From: Luteimonas arsenica
GTDB taxonomy: Bacteria; Pseudomonadota; Gammaproteobacteria; Xanthomonadales; Xanthomonadaceae
Reading direction: 5' to 3'
Length of the DNA: 64,000 nucleotides
Assembly (NCBI RefSeq): GCF_004352825.1
Contig: NZ_SJRW01000002.1
Span: forward strand, 186,001 to 250,000
The translations under genes and the position numbers were made by a program. A model generated the notes under the pieces. It saw only the letters and a list, made by a program, of their open reading frames with translations, was not told the DNA's origin and did no database searches. Shown piece after piece: positions 9,499 to 16,972 of this stretch (the first letter of the stretch is position 1; each line of letters starts with the position of its first letter).

Positions 9499-9567
9499 GG
9501 GCTCGGCTGCCTCTGATGCGGGGATGTCGCGGATGTCCCGGCCCTGGAGAGCAGGCCGGATCGGTGA

Positions 9568-10209
9568 TTATGCCCCGCCGGGCGCCGCGCGGCCCACCGT
9601 CACCAGATGACGCTCGGCGTCGAGCCCCGGCACGGCCAGCGGATGCACCGCTTCGACCTGCCAGCCGGCGGGCAGCGCCGCGATCTCGGCATCGGGCCGC
9701 GCGCCCTTCATCGCCAGCAGCCGGCCGCCGGGGGCCAGCAGGTGGCCGCCGACGGCCAGGATGTCGCCCAGGGTGGCCATGGCGCGGGCGGTAATCGCTT
9801 CGAAGGCGCCGGGCTGGTCCACCGCCTCGGCGCGCGATTCCAGCACGCGCGCATTGCCCAGGCCCAGGCTGCGCACGGCCTCGCGCAGGAAGCGCGCCTT
9901 CTTGCCGTTGGATTCCACCAGCGTGACCTGCAGCGCGGGCAGGGTGATCGCCAGCGGGATGCCCGGCAGGCCGGCGCCGGTGCCGAGGTCGGCCAGCGTG
10001 GCGATGCCGCGCACGTGGGCGTGCATCGACAGCGAATCGAGCAGATGCAGGGTGACCATTTCGCCCGGGTCGCGGATCGCGGTCAGGTTGTAGGTGCGGT
10101 TCCAGCGCGCGAGCAGGTCGAGGTAGGCGCGCAGCGGCGCGGCCGGCGCCGGGTCCAGGCCCAGCGTGGCAAGGCCGGCGTCGAGCGCGGCGTGCGGATC
10201 GGTATGCAT
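9568..10209 (-). CDS. rsmG: 16S rRNA (guanine-527 N7)-methyltransferase
   Basis: This 213-residue Rossmann-fold methyltransferase has the SAM-binding motif [17 protein letters not shown] and the RsmG signature [13 protein letters not shown] in its N-terminal part. It methylates G527 of 16S rRNA in the 530 loop; loss gives low-level streptomycin resistance in other bacteria. The ATG at 10209 gives the normal family length. It heads the rsmG-parA-parB group. Confidence 0.97.
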   Translation of the reverse strand: MHTDPHAALDAGLATLGLDPAPAAPLRAYLDLLARWNRTYNLTAIRDPGEMVTLHLLDSLSMHAHVRGIATLADLGTGAGLPGIPLAITLPALQVTLVESNGKKARFLREAVRSLGLGNARVLESRAEAVDQPGAFEAITARAMATLGDILAVGGHLLAPGGRLLAMKGARPDAEIAALPAGWQVEAVHPLAVPGLDAERHLVTVGRAAPGGA

Positions 10210-10279
10210 CCCGACATTCTGCAGGGGCGGCCGTGGCCGCGGTAGCCGCGGCGGTGGGGCGGGCCGCCGGAACCCGCGG

Positions 10280-10900
10280 TCAAGGCTGTTCCGGCACGGC
10301 CGCGGCCCATCGCGCGCGCCAGGCGACCGTGGCCAGGTAGTCGGGCGCCGGCCGGAAGGTTCGCAGCGACCAGTCGGCGGGCGCGCCCAGGGCGGGATCG
10401 CAGTCGACCAGATGCCAGTCCTCGCCCTCCAGCGCGAAGGCCAGGCGGTGCAGGCCGAAGGAAATGCCCTGGCCATGCGCCTTCAGCACCGCTTCCTTGG
10501 CGCACCACAGGCGCACGAAGGCCGCCTCGCGCAGGGCGTCGGGCATGGCTGCCAGGGCCCTGGCCTCGGTCGGCGCGAAAAAGCGGTTGGCCAGCACCTG
10601 GGCCTTGGGCCGCGGCCGCCTCAGCTCCAGGTCGATGCCCACGCGCAGATTCCGGGCCAGCGCCATCAGCAGGCCCTGGCCGCTGTGGCTCCAGCTGGCG
10701 TCCCAGTCCGCGAACGGCGGGCCGAGCAGGGGCCGGCCCTGCGCCGTGCGCTGGATCGGCAGGGCCTCCGCGGCCGTGCCCAGTTCGCCGGCCAGCCATT
10801 CGCGGGCCAGCGGTTCCGCCGGCCGGCCCGGGCCGTAGGGCCGCCAGGCGCAGCGGACGGGTCCGAGCTGGAGCTGGCCGGCGGCGAGGGCGGGCGGCAT
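10280..10900 (-). CDS. Sfp-type 4'-phosphopantetheinyl transferase
   Basis: This 206-residue protein has the Sfp/HetI-family motifs VGIDLEL (Mg-binding Asp, about residue 105) and [13 protein letters not shown] (W-xx-KEA-xx-K). It transfers phosphopantetheine from CoA to the serine of carrier proteins. It is divergent from the aryl/acyl ligase, with 114 bp between the starts. The likely substrate is the pigment ACP at 40.7 kb; the ligase neighbour supports this, but it is inference. The ATG at 10900 is preceded by AAAGGAT. Confidence 0.92.
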   Translation of the reverse strand: MPPALAAGQLQLGPVRCAWRPYGPGRPAEPLAREWLAGELGTAAEALPIQRTAQGRPLLGPPFADWDASWSHSGQGLLMALARNLRVGIDLELRRPRPKAQVLANRFFAPTEARALAAMPDALREAAFVRLWCAKEAVLKAHGQGISFGLHRLAFALEGEDWHLVDCDPALGAPADWSLRTFRPAPDYLATVAWRARWAAAVPEQP

Positions 10901-11014
10901 CGGCGGCGGGATCCTTTGGAGCGGGCGGCCTGCCAGCGTAAAGTACCGCTTCCGCCGGCGGGGATTCCGGTGGGAGTCACGGGGGGCGCACGCGCGTCTG
11001 GGAGAATCGAGCGC
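10901..11014. promoter_or_regulatory. Divergent promoter region, PPTase / ligase
   Basis: These 114 bp separate two divergently read starts and so must carry both promoters. A TAAAGT element near 10940 could be a -10 box. No operator symmetry is obvious. Confidence 0.4.
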
Positions 11015-12394
11015 ATGTCGGCAGTCATCACCATCCATGGGCGGCAGGACGCCACCGACGGCCCCGCGTCGCCGCTGGCCATCGGAGCCGGGGACAGGCC
11101 CATTGCCTTTGGCGACGTCCAGGGCGTCGCGCTGGCCGATTTCCTCGCCGAGGTCCGCGGCATTGCCGCACTGCTGCCCGACCGCCCCTTCGCGGTGAAC
11201 CTGTGCGAGGACCGCTACCGCTTCCTGGTCGCCTTCGCCGCCGCCGCGGTGCGCGGCCAGGTCACCCTGCTGCCGCCCTCGCGCACGCGCGCGGCGATCG
11301 ACGAGGTTCGCGCCCACCATCCCGACAGCTACTGCATGGGCGATGCCGACGCCTGCGGCTGCGAGGCGCTGTCGCCGCTGCCGCACTACCTGCGCCTGCC
11401 TGCGGTCCTGCCGCGTGCCGACGGCGGGATGTTGCAGGTGGCCGACGATGCCACCGTCGCCATCGGCTACACCTCGGGCAGCACCGGCGTGCCCAAGGCC
11501 AACCCCAAGACCTGGGGCAGCTTCGCCACCAGCACCGCGCAGAACATGGCCGCGCTGGTGGGGCTGCTGCCGGCGGACGGCACCGCCCACGTGGTGGCCA
11601 CGGTGCCGCCGCAGCATATGTATGGCATGGAGATGTCGGTGCTGCTGCCGATGGTGGGTGGCGTGGCCGTGCACCAGGCCAAGCCGTTCTTCCCCGAGGA
11701 CATCGCCGCCGCGCTGGCGGCCGCGCCGCTGCCGCCGCTGCTGGTGACCACGCCTGTGCACCTGCGCGCCCTGGTCGAGTCGGGCGTGTCGCTGCCGCCC
11801 CTGGCCGGCATCGTCGCCTCCACCGCGCCGCTGCCGCAGGCGCTGGCGGCCCAGGCCGAGGCCGCCTTCGGCTGCGAGGTGCGCGAACTGTTCGGCTCCA
11901 CCGAAACCTGCATCCTCGCCCGCCGCCGCACCGCGGTCGACGAGGCCTGGACCCTGCTGCCGGGCGTCGAGCTGCAGCCCCAGCCCGACGGCACCCTGGT
12001 GCGTGCCGCCCATCTGGGCGGGCCGGTGGCCCTGGCCGACATCGTCGAACTGCTGCCCGGCGGATGCTTCCGCCTCCGCGGGCGCCAGACCGACATGCTG
12101 GAGATCGCCGGCAAGCGCGCCTCCCTGGGCGACCTCGCCCATCGCCTGCTGTCGATCCCGGGCGTGCGCGATGCGGCCCTGGTCCAGCTCGACCCCGACG
12201 CCGCAGGCGTCCGCCGGCTGGCCGCGGTGGTGGTGGCGCCAGGCCTGGACGAGGCCACGGTCCGGGACGTCCTGCGCCGCGCCATCGACCCGGTGTTCCT
12301 GCCCCGACCGCTGCGCCTGGTCGAGGCGCTGCCGCGCAACGAGACCGGCAAGCTGCCGCGCCGGGCGCTGCTGGAACTGCTCTCGGCAGTGTGA
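11015..12394 (+). CDS. xanA2: AMP-forming acyl/aryl ligase of the pigment pathway (XanA2-like)
   Basis: This 459-residue adenylate-forming enzyme has the P-loop-like motif YTSGSTGVPKANPK (A3), FGSTET (A5) and a C-terminal catalytic lysine in NETGKLPR (A10). The N-terminal half is short and lacks a strong A1/A2 region, as in ligases of aryl-polyene clusters. XanA2 of Xanthomonas is described as loading 4-hydroxybenzoate onto an acyl carrier protein. Here it is separated from the rest of the cluster (38-54 kb) but paired with the PPTase. Family certain; exact substrate inferred. Confidence 0.82.
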   Translation: MSAVITIHGRQDATDGPASPLAIGAGDRPIAFGDVQGVALADFLAEVRGIAALLPDRPFAVNLCEDRYRFLVAFAAAAVRGQVTLLPPSRTRAAIDEVRAHHPDSYCMGDADACGCEALSPLPHYLRLPAVLPRADGGMLQVADDATVAIGYTSGSTGVPKANPKTWGSFATSTAQNMAALVGLLPADGTAHVVATVPPQHMYGMEMSVLLPMVGGVAVHQAKPFFPEDIAAALAAAPLPPLLVTTPVHLRALVESGVSLPPLAGIVASTAPLPQALAAQAEAAFGCEVRELFGSTETCILARRRTAVDEAWTLLPGVELQPQPDGTLVRAAHLGGPVALADIVELLPGGCFRLRGRQTDMLEIAGKRASLGDLAHRLLSIPGVRDAALVQLDPDAAGVRRLAAVVVAPGLDEATVRDVLRRAIDPVFLPRPLRLVEALPRNETGKLPRRALLELLSAV

Positions 12395-12489
12395 CCATGG
12401 CCGCGGTTTGCCTACATGACCGTCACGGCCCGCCCCCCAGACTTGCGCTCGCGCCGTTCCGGCGATGGCAAGACTCATAGGGAGGAACC

Positions 12490-12747
12490 ATGAACTTCAT
12501 CATCTATCTGATCGTCGGCGGTATCGCTGGCTGGCTGGCCAGCATGATCATGCGTACCGATGGCCAGCAGGGCATCCTGCTGAACATCATCGTCGGCATC
12601 ATCGGCGGCTTCCTGGGCGGCTGGTTGCTGCCCCTGCTCGGCCTTGGCCTGGGCGGTGGCTGGCTCGGCTTCCTGATCACGGCGCTGATCGGCGCGATCG
12701 TGCTGCTGGCGATCATCAACCTGTTCCGGCGCGGCAGCGTGCGCTGA
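12490..12747 (+). CDS. GlsB/YeaQ/YmgE-family small membrane protein
   Basis: This 85-residue protein is almost entirely membrane-embedded, with three Gly-rich helices. It starts MNFIIYLIVGGIAGWLAS, the family signature (transglycosylase-associated protein family). A clear AGGGAGG ribosome binding site lies 6 nt before the ATG, and a terminator follows 25 nt after the stop, so it is probably a single-gene unit. Family members are linked to general stress responses; the molecular function is unknown. Confidence 0.93.
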   Translation: MNFIIYLIVGGIAGWLASMIMRTDGQQGILLNIIVGIIGGFLGGWLLPLLGLGLGGGWLGFLITALIGAIVLLAIINLFRRGSVR

Positions 12748-12772
12748 CGCACCCCCGCGATCGCAGTGATCG

Positions 12773-12798
12773 AAGGCCCGGCCATGCCGGGCCTTCTT
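12773..12798 (+). terminator. Terminator after the GlsB/YeaQ-type gene
   Basis: AAGGCCCGGC/GCCGGGCCTT forms a 10-bp perfect stem with a 3-nt loop, followed by CTTCTT on the plus strand. The T-run is weak but position and stem fit an intrinsic terminator. Confidence 0.75.
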
Positions 12799-12884
12799 CG
12801 TTCGGGCGCCGGGTCGCGTGGGCGTGACCGCCCGCGGCACGCTCCGTTCGCACCCGCATATCGACAGCCTTGCTGCGCCGCAGC

Positions 12885-14147
12885 ATGATGCATCGCATGA
12901 CCTCTTCTTCCTCCCTCCGCGCGGACGCCGCTTCCGCCGCGGCCGCGCCGCTGCTGGCGCCGCGCCAGGTTGCTCTGATCCTGTTCGCGCTGGCGATGGG
13001 CGGCTTCGCCATCGGCACCAGCGAGTTCGTGGCGATGGGCCTGATCAGCGAGATCGCCCGCAATCTCGACGTGACCGAGCCCCTGGTCGGCCATGCGATC
13101 AGCGCCTATGCGCTGGGCGTGGTGGTCGGCGCGCCGGTGCTGGCGATCCTTGGCGCGAAACGCCGCCGTCGCACGCTGTTGCTCGGGTTCATGGCGTTCT
13201 ACGCGGTCGGCAACCTGCTCAGCGCGCTGGCGCCGGGCTATGCGACGCTGCTGCTGGCGCGCTTCGTCGCTGGCCTGCCGCACGGTGCCTACTTCGGCAT
13301 CGCCGCGCTGGTGGCCGCGCACGTCAGCCCGCCGGAGAAGCGTGGCTGGGCCGTGGGGCGGGTGATGCTGGGACTGTCGGTGGCGCTGCTGGTCGGCAAC
13401 CCGCTGGCGACCTGGATGGGGCAGGCCTTCAGCTGGCGCTACGCCTTCGCGCTGGTGTCGCTGATCGCGCTGGCGACGATGGCGATGACCGCGCGGGTGC
13501 TGCCGGCCGGCCTGGGTGCGCCGCGCACCGACGCGCTGCGCGAACTGCGCGACTTCAACCGCGCGCCGGTGTGGCTGGCGCTGGGCACCGGGGCCATCGG
13601 CTTCGCCGGCATGTTCAGCGTGTTCGCCTACCTGCCGCCGACCCTGGTCCACGTCACCGGCACGGGTGAGGGCTTCGTGCCGCTGGCGCTGGCCGCGTTC
13701 GGCGCCGGCAGCATCGCCGGCTCGCTGGCCGGCGGCTGGTTGTTCGACCGCTACGGCTTCGGCGCGGCGGCGCGGATGCTGCTGTGGTCGACGGCGGTGC
13801 TGCTGGCGTACCCGCTGGCGGCGCAGTCGCCGTGGACGGTGCTGCCGGCGATCACGCTGGTCGGCACCATGGGTGCCCTGGCCCCGGTGCTGCAGTCGCA
13901 CCTGATGGACGTGGCCGGCGACGCGCAGACGCTGGCGGCCGCCTCCAACCACTCGGCCTTCAACACCGCCAACGCGCTCGGCCCGTGGCTGGGCGGCATG
14001 GCGATCACCGCCGGCTGGGGCTGGACCAGCACCGGATACGTGGGCGCGGCGACCGCGGTCGCCGGCTTGCTGGTGTACCTGCTGGCGCGGCGCGCAGCGG
14101 AGCCGGCGCGGCGGGCGGCGCGGTGCGGGCTCAGTCCGCCAGCGTGA
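12885..14147 (+). CDS. MFS transporter, DHA1 (AraJ/YdhP-like) family
   Basis: A protein of about 420 residues with 12 predicted transmembrane helices. The first cytoplasmic loop carries GAKRRRRT and helix 1 carries FAIGTSEFVAMGL, both typical of AraJ/YdhP-type sugar or drug efflux proteins of the DHA1 branch. Three ATGs (12885, 12888, 12897) are possible and none has a strong ribosome binding site. The 3' end overlaps the convergent xthA gene by 17 bp. Substrate cannot be predicted. Confidence 0.9.
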   Translation: MMHRMTSSSSLRADAASAAAAPLLAPRQVALILFALAMGGFAIGTSEFVAMGLISEIARNLDVTEPLVGHAISAYALGVVVGAPVLAILGAKRRRRTLLLGFMAFYAVGNLLSALAPGYATLLLARFVAGLPHGAYFGIAALVAAHVSPPEKRGWAVGRVMLGLSVALLVGNPLATWMGQAFSWRYAFALVSLIALATMAMTARVLPAGLGAPRTDALRELRDFNRAPVWLALGTGAIGFAGMFSVFAYLPPTLVHVTGTGEGFVPLALAAFGAGSIAGSLAGGWLFDRYGFGAAARMLLWSTAVLLAYPLAAQSPWTVLPAITLVGTMGALAPVLQSHLMDVAGDAQTLAAASNHSAFNTANALGPWLGGMAITAGWGWTSTGYVGAATAVAGLLVYLLARRAAEPARRAARCGLSPPA

Positions 14148-14904
14148 CCCAGGCAGGCGCGTGGTCGCTGGGCCGCTCCCAGGTGCGCGGCTCGCGGTCG
14201 ATGCCCGAGGCGACGGCGGCGGGGCGCAGCGCCTCGGAGACCAGGGTCAGGTCGATGCGCAGGCCGAGGTCGCGGCGGAACGCGGCCTGGCGGTAGTCCC
14301 ACCAGCTGAAGATCCCGGCCTCGTCGCTGTGCAGGCGGAAGGCGTCGTGCAGGCCGAGGTCGAGCAGGGCGGTGAGCGCGGCGCGTTCGGCGGTGGAGGT
14401 GAGGATGTGGCCTTCGTTCCAGACCGAGGGGTCGTGCACGTCGCGCGCGTCGGGGGCGATGTTGAAATCGCCCATCACCACCAGCTTCGGATGCCGCTGC
14501 AGCTCATCGGCCAGCCAGTCGCGCACCGCGGCCAGCCAGCGCAGCTTGTAGGCGTACTTGTCGGTGCCGATGTCCTGGCCGTTGACGACATAGAGGTTGA
14601 CGATGCGCACGCCGTCGACGGTAGCGGCAAGCGCGCGCTTCTGCTCGTCCTCGAAGCCGGGGATGCCGTATTGCACCTCGCCGATCGCACGGTCGCGGGC
14701 GAGGATGGCGACGCCGTTGTAGGTCTTCTGGCCGAGGAAGACGCTGCGGTAGCCGAGCGCGGCGAGCGCGTCGTCGGGGAAGCGGGCGTCGTCGAGCTTG
14801 GTCTCCTGCAGGCCGACGATGTCGGGCGCGAAGGCGGCGAGCCACTGCTGCAGGTGCGGCAGGCGGACGTTGAGGGAGTTGACGTTCCAGCTGGCGATTT
14901 TCAC
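14131..14904 (-). CDS. xthA: Exodeoxyribonuclease III, start altered by element insertion
   Basis: This 257-residue EEP-family nuclease has the family's N-terminal MKIASWNVNS, the catalytic LQETKLD, the GDFNIAP block and the C-terminal SDHAPAW. It repairs AP sites and 3'-blocked ends in base excision repair. The start codon is a GTG (14902-14904). The original ATG, its GAGGAT ribosome binding site and the upstream aldehyde dehydrogenase gene now lie 17 kb away at 31900, beyond the integrated element. The first codons are part of the attachment site. Transcription must now start inside the element. The coding region is otherwise intact. Confidence 0.96.
   Translation of the reverse strand: MKIASWNVNSLNVRLPHLQQWLAAFAPDIVGLQETKLDDARFPDDALAALGYRSVFLGQKTYNGVAILARDRAIGEVQYGIPGFEDEQKRALAATVDGVRIVNLYVVNGQDIGTDKYAYKLRWLAAVRDWLADELQRHPKLVVMGDFNIAPDARDVHDPSVWNEGHILTSTAERAALTALLDLGLHDAFRLHSDEAGIFSWWDYRQAAFRRDLGLRIDLTLVSEALRPAAVASGIDREPRTWERPSDHAPAWVTLAD
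14888..14903. repeat. attL: 16-bp direct repeat
   Basis: CAGCTGGCGATTTTCA occurs here and, identically, at 31884-31899. On the minus strand it is codons 1-6 of xthA. The two copies bound the integrase-bearing segment, as expected for the crossover region of a tyrosine recombinase. Confidence 0.9.
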
Positions 14905-14951
14905 GGGTCAAGAAATCTCTTTTCGTATCAGTTAGATAGCTGAAAATCGCC
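14893..14951 (-). promoter_or_regulatory. Potential leader hairpin covering the xthA start codon
   Basis: On the minus strand GGCGATTTTCA (14951-14941) is perfectly complementary to TGAAAATCGCC (14903-14893), which holds the last two bases of the GTG start and codons 2-4 of xthA. The loop is 37 nt. The upstream arm is element DNA, so the hairpin exists only after integration. It could lower xthA translation, or the arm may simply be an inverted integrase core site. Confidence 0.5.
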
Positions 14952-14967
14952 GCGGAAAACTTGGCCC

Positions 14968-14993
14968 AGCTACCCGTCTGGCTACCCAAATTT
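14968..14993. repeat. Left-end paired repeats, possible integrase arm sites
   Basis: AGCTACCC (14968-14975) and GGCTACCCAAATTT (14980-14993) are tandem near-copies about 65-90 bp inside attL. The same pair, in reversed order and with closely matching flanks, lies inside the right end. Matched repeats at both ends suggest arm-type binding sites for the integrase or its directionality factor. Confidence 0.55.
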
Positions 14994-15108
14994 AGAGTAC
15001 TGGGCCACGCCTTTGAGCATAGCAGTGAGCCTGAACGAAGAGAGAGCGGGCTTACCTCAAAAGTTGATAGAACTTGATTTCGAGGATGGCCTCCGGCATG
15101 ATCTTCAG

Positions 15109-16230
15109 ATGACAAAGACCCTTCGCATCGATGCAGTAACGGGGAAGATGCAGGAGAGGGGCTGGACTCAGGCCCACTTGGCTGAGCAAGTGGGCGTGAG
15201 CGCCCAGACCGTTACCAACTGGCTCAAGGGGCGGGATTTTCCCCGACCGAGCGCGTTGCTGAAGCTTGCAGTGACGTTGGGCCTCGGATTCGAGAAGCTG
15301 GTTGACTCCGGAGCATCCTCCGAGCCAATCATCGCCTTCCGCAAGAAGGCCGGAGCAAAGACCACTGACCATCACATCAGCAAAGCCCGTGGCATAGGGC
15401 AGTTGCTGAAGCCGCTGGTGCCCGTTCTTCCTGAGACAAGGCAACTTCGGACCCTGATTACTTCTCCGAGTTGTGAATACGGCCAGCTGCGCAAAGCGGT
15501 TGAGCAGACTCGGTCAGAGTTGGGCATCGGGCAGCATGCGGTTCTGTCCTACAACCACCTCATTGGCCAGTTCAAGAAGAACGCTGCCATCTTGGTCCCC
15601 GTGCTCTGGGGGAAGAAGGGCAATCATGAGAATGCCCTTCACATCCGCCTGCCGGAAGAGGATGTGACCTTCATCTTCCTCAACCTAGACGTCAGGTTGG
15701 AGGACTTTAAGTTCTGGATGGCTCACGAACTGGCGCATGTTTATACGCCGGAGCTTGCCGGAACGGAGGAAGGTGAAGACTTCGCGGATGCGTTCGCCGG
15801 CGCATTGCTGTTCCCGCATGAGTGCGCGGAGAGCGCCTATCGCGAAGCTTGCAGCCAGCCAAAGAGTGCGCTCATCGGCGTGCTAGCTGGGTACGCCGAT
15901 CATCACCAAGTGTCTTTGTACACGGTGCATCAGCAAGTTAAGCGCTTTGCGAAGCAGGCCGGCCTTCCGCTCCTGCCAATGGAAGACAAGACCATCCATC
16001 AGGTTCGGAACAGCACCGCAGGCCCTACTGTCAGCGATGCGCTCTTTGACCCGGCACCTCCCGAGGCAAAGAACTACATTTCCATTGCCAGCTCGGTTTT
16101 CCAGTCGGACTTCTTTACTGCACTGGAAAGGTTGGTCAAGGAGCGCGAAGTCGGGGCCGGCTACATCCAGCAGATTCTGGATGCTCCCCTGAAGGACTCC
16201 GTGTCCCTCCATAGAGCGTTGGCTGGTTGA
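15109..16230 (+). CDS. XRE-family HTH protein with ImmA/IrrE metallopeptidase domain
   Basis: 373 residues from the ATG at 15109; a start at 15013 would add 32 residues with no conserved feature. An XRE helix-turn-helix lies at about 15-50 (TQAHLAEQVGVSAQTVTNWLKG). An ImmA/IrrE-type peptidase domain follows, with HELAH (residues 206-210) and a downstream acidic EEGEDFADAFAGALLFP helix. Such proteins act as regulators, or as antitoxins that may be cleaved or cleave on stress. It overlaps the PIN gene by 4 nt (TTGA), the layout of a toxin-antitoxin or regulator-effector pair. It is divergent from xthA. Confidence 0.88.
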   Translation: MTKTLRIDAVTGKMQERGWTQAHLAEQVGVSAQTVTNWLKGRDFPRPSALLKLAVTLGLGFEKLVDSGASSEPIIAFRKKAGAKTTDHHISKARGIGQLLKPLVPVLPETRQLRTLITSPSCEYGQLRKAVEQTRSELGIGQHAVLSYNHLIGQFKKNAAILVPVLWGKKGNHENALHIRLPEEDVTFIFLNLDVRLEDFKFWMAHELAHVYTPELAGTEEGEDFADAFAGALLFPHECAESAYREACSQPKSALIGVLAGYADHHQVSLYTVHQQVKRFAKQAGLPLLPMEDKTIHQVRNSTAGPTVSDALFDPAPPEAKNYISIASSVFQSDFFTALERLVKEREVGAGYIQQILDAPLKDSVSLHRALAG

Positions 16231-16820
16231 CGCTCGTCCTGCTCGATACCAATGCCTACTTGCGTCTGGCCAAGCGGGTCAGGCCGATGCTGGGTGTGGC
16301 ATTCGGAACGAAAGAGTACGTCCTCACCGTTCTGAAAGATGTGGAAGAAGAGGTCCATCGCAATCCGAACCTCCGGTTCAAGTTCCCGTGGTTTGATGAG
16401 CAGGTATTGGCCGATGAGCGGCTTGCCGCTCGGGTTCGGCTGACACAGGAGCAGAAGACCAGTATCGATGCCGCAGCAAGCGTGCTGCGGGCTTCTGTCT
16501 TGGCGGACCCAATGCGATTCATGGCCGGCGGAGGCTCACCTCCCAGTCCGGTGGACTGCCGTGTGCTGGCCCATGGTTTCGTGAGGGGATGCCTTGTCAC
16601 CACCGATGACCTGAGCATGCACAAGCTGGCGGGTGAGTTCGACATCCGCGTCTGGCACGGCTACGAACTGTTGAAAGCGTTGCTCAATGCAAAGGCCGTT
16701 GATTCGGTGTTGGTCAAGGAAATTTTCGACGCCTTGGAGGCCAATGGCGACCTCCCTGCGAGTTGGCGGGCAGCGCGATACACCAAGTTCCCCAAGATTT
16801 TTAGCACCGCCAAGAAGTAG
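16227..16820 (+). CDS. PIN-like domain protein, probable toxin partner
   Basis: 197 residues read from a TTG start that overlaps the upstream stop. The start must be here because the first PIN acidic residue lies at position 7 (LVLLDTNAYLRL). A later acidic pair in CLVTTDDLSMHKLAG matches the second half of a PIN active site. PIN proteins are Mg-dependent ribonucleases and are common toxins. ImmA/IrrE-HTH plus PIN-like pairs occur in mobile elements. Toxicity is inferred from family and arrangement. A convergent hsdR gene ends 152 bp beyond. Confidence 0.75.
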   Translation: MTLVLLDTNAYLRLAKRVRPMLGVAFGTKEYVLTVLKDVEEEVHRNPNLRFKFPWFDEQVLADERLAARVRLTQEQKTSIDAAASVLRASVLADPMRFMAGGGSPPSPVDCRVLAHGFVRGCLVTTDDLSMHKLAGEFDIRVWHGYELLKALLNAKAVDSVLVKEIFDALEANGDLPASWRAARYTKFPKIFSTAKK

Positions 16821-16972
16821 GAACTGGTCTATCCGCACGGCGGCTCGATGCAGCACGACATCGAACCAGATTGGGATGGGCTGTCCGGCGGTGCAGCGAG
16901 ATTTGTCACCTGTGCCTTCAAGTCATCAGTGTCCAACACCGCGATGACGCCGGGCACCTCGAATAAGTGGCC

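Noticed and set aside
7478-10209. A parS site near parAB
   Set aside because: I found no sequence close to the TGTTTCACGTGAAACA consensus in this stretch.
14131-14904. xthA as a pseudogene broken by the insertion
   Set aside because: The repeat restores all coding bases; only the first base of the start codon and the upstream signals differ, so the gene should still be translated.
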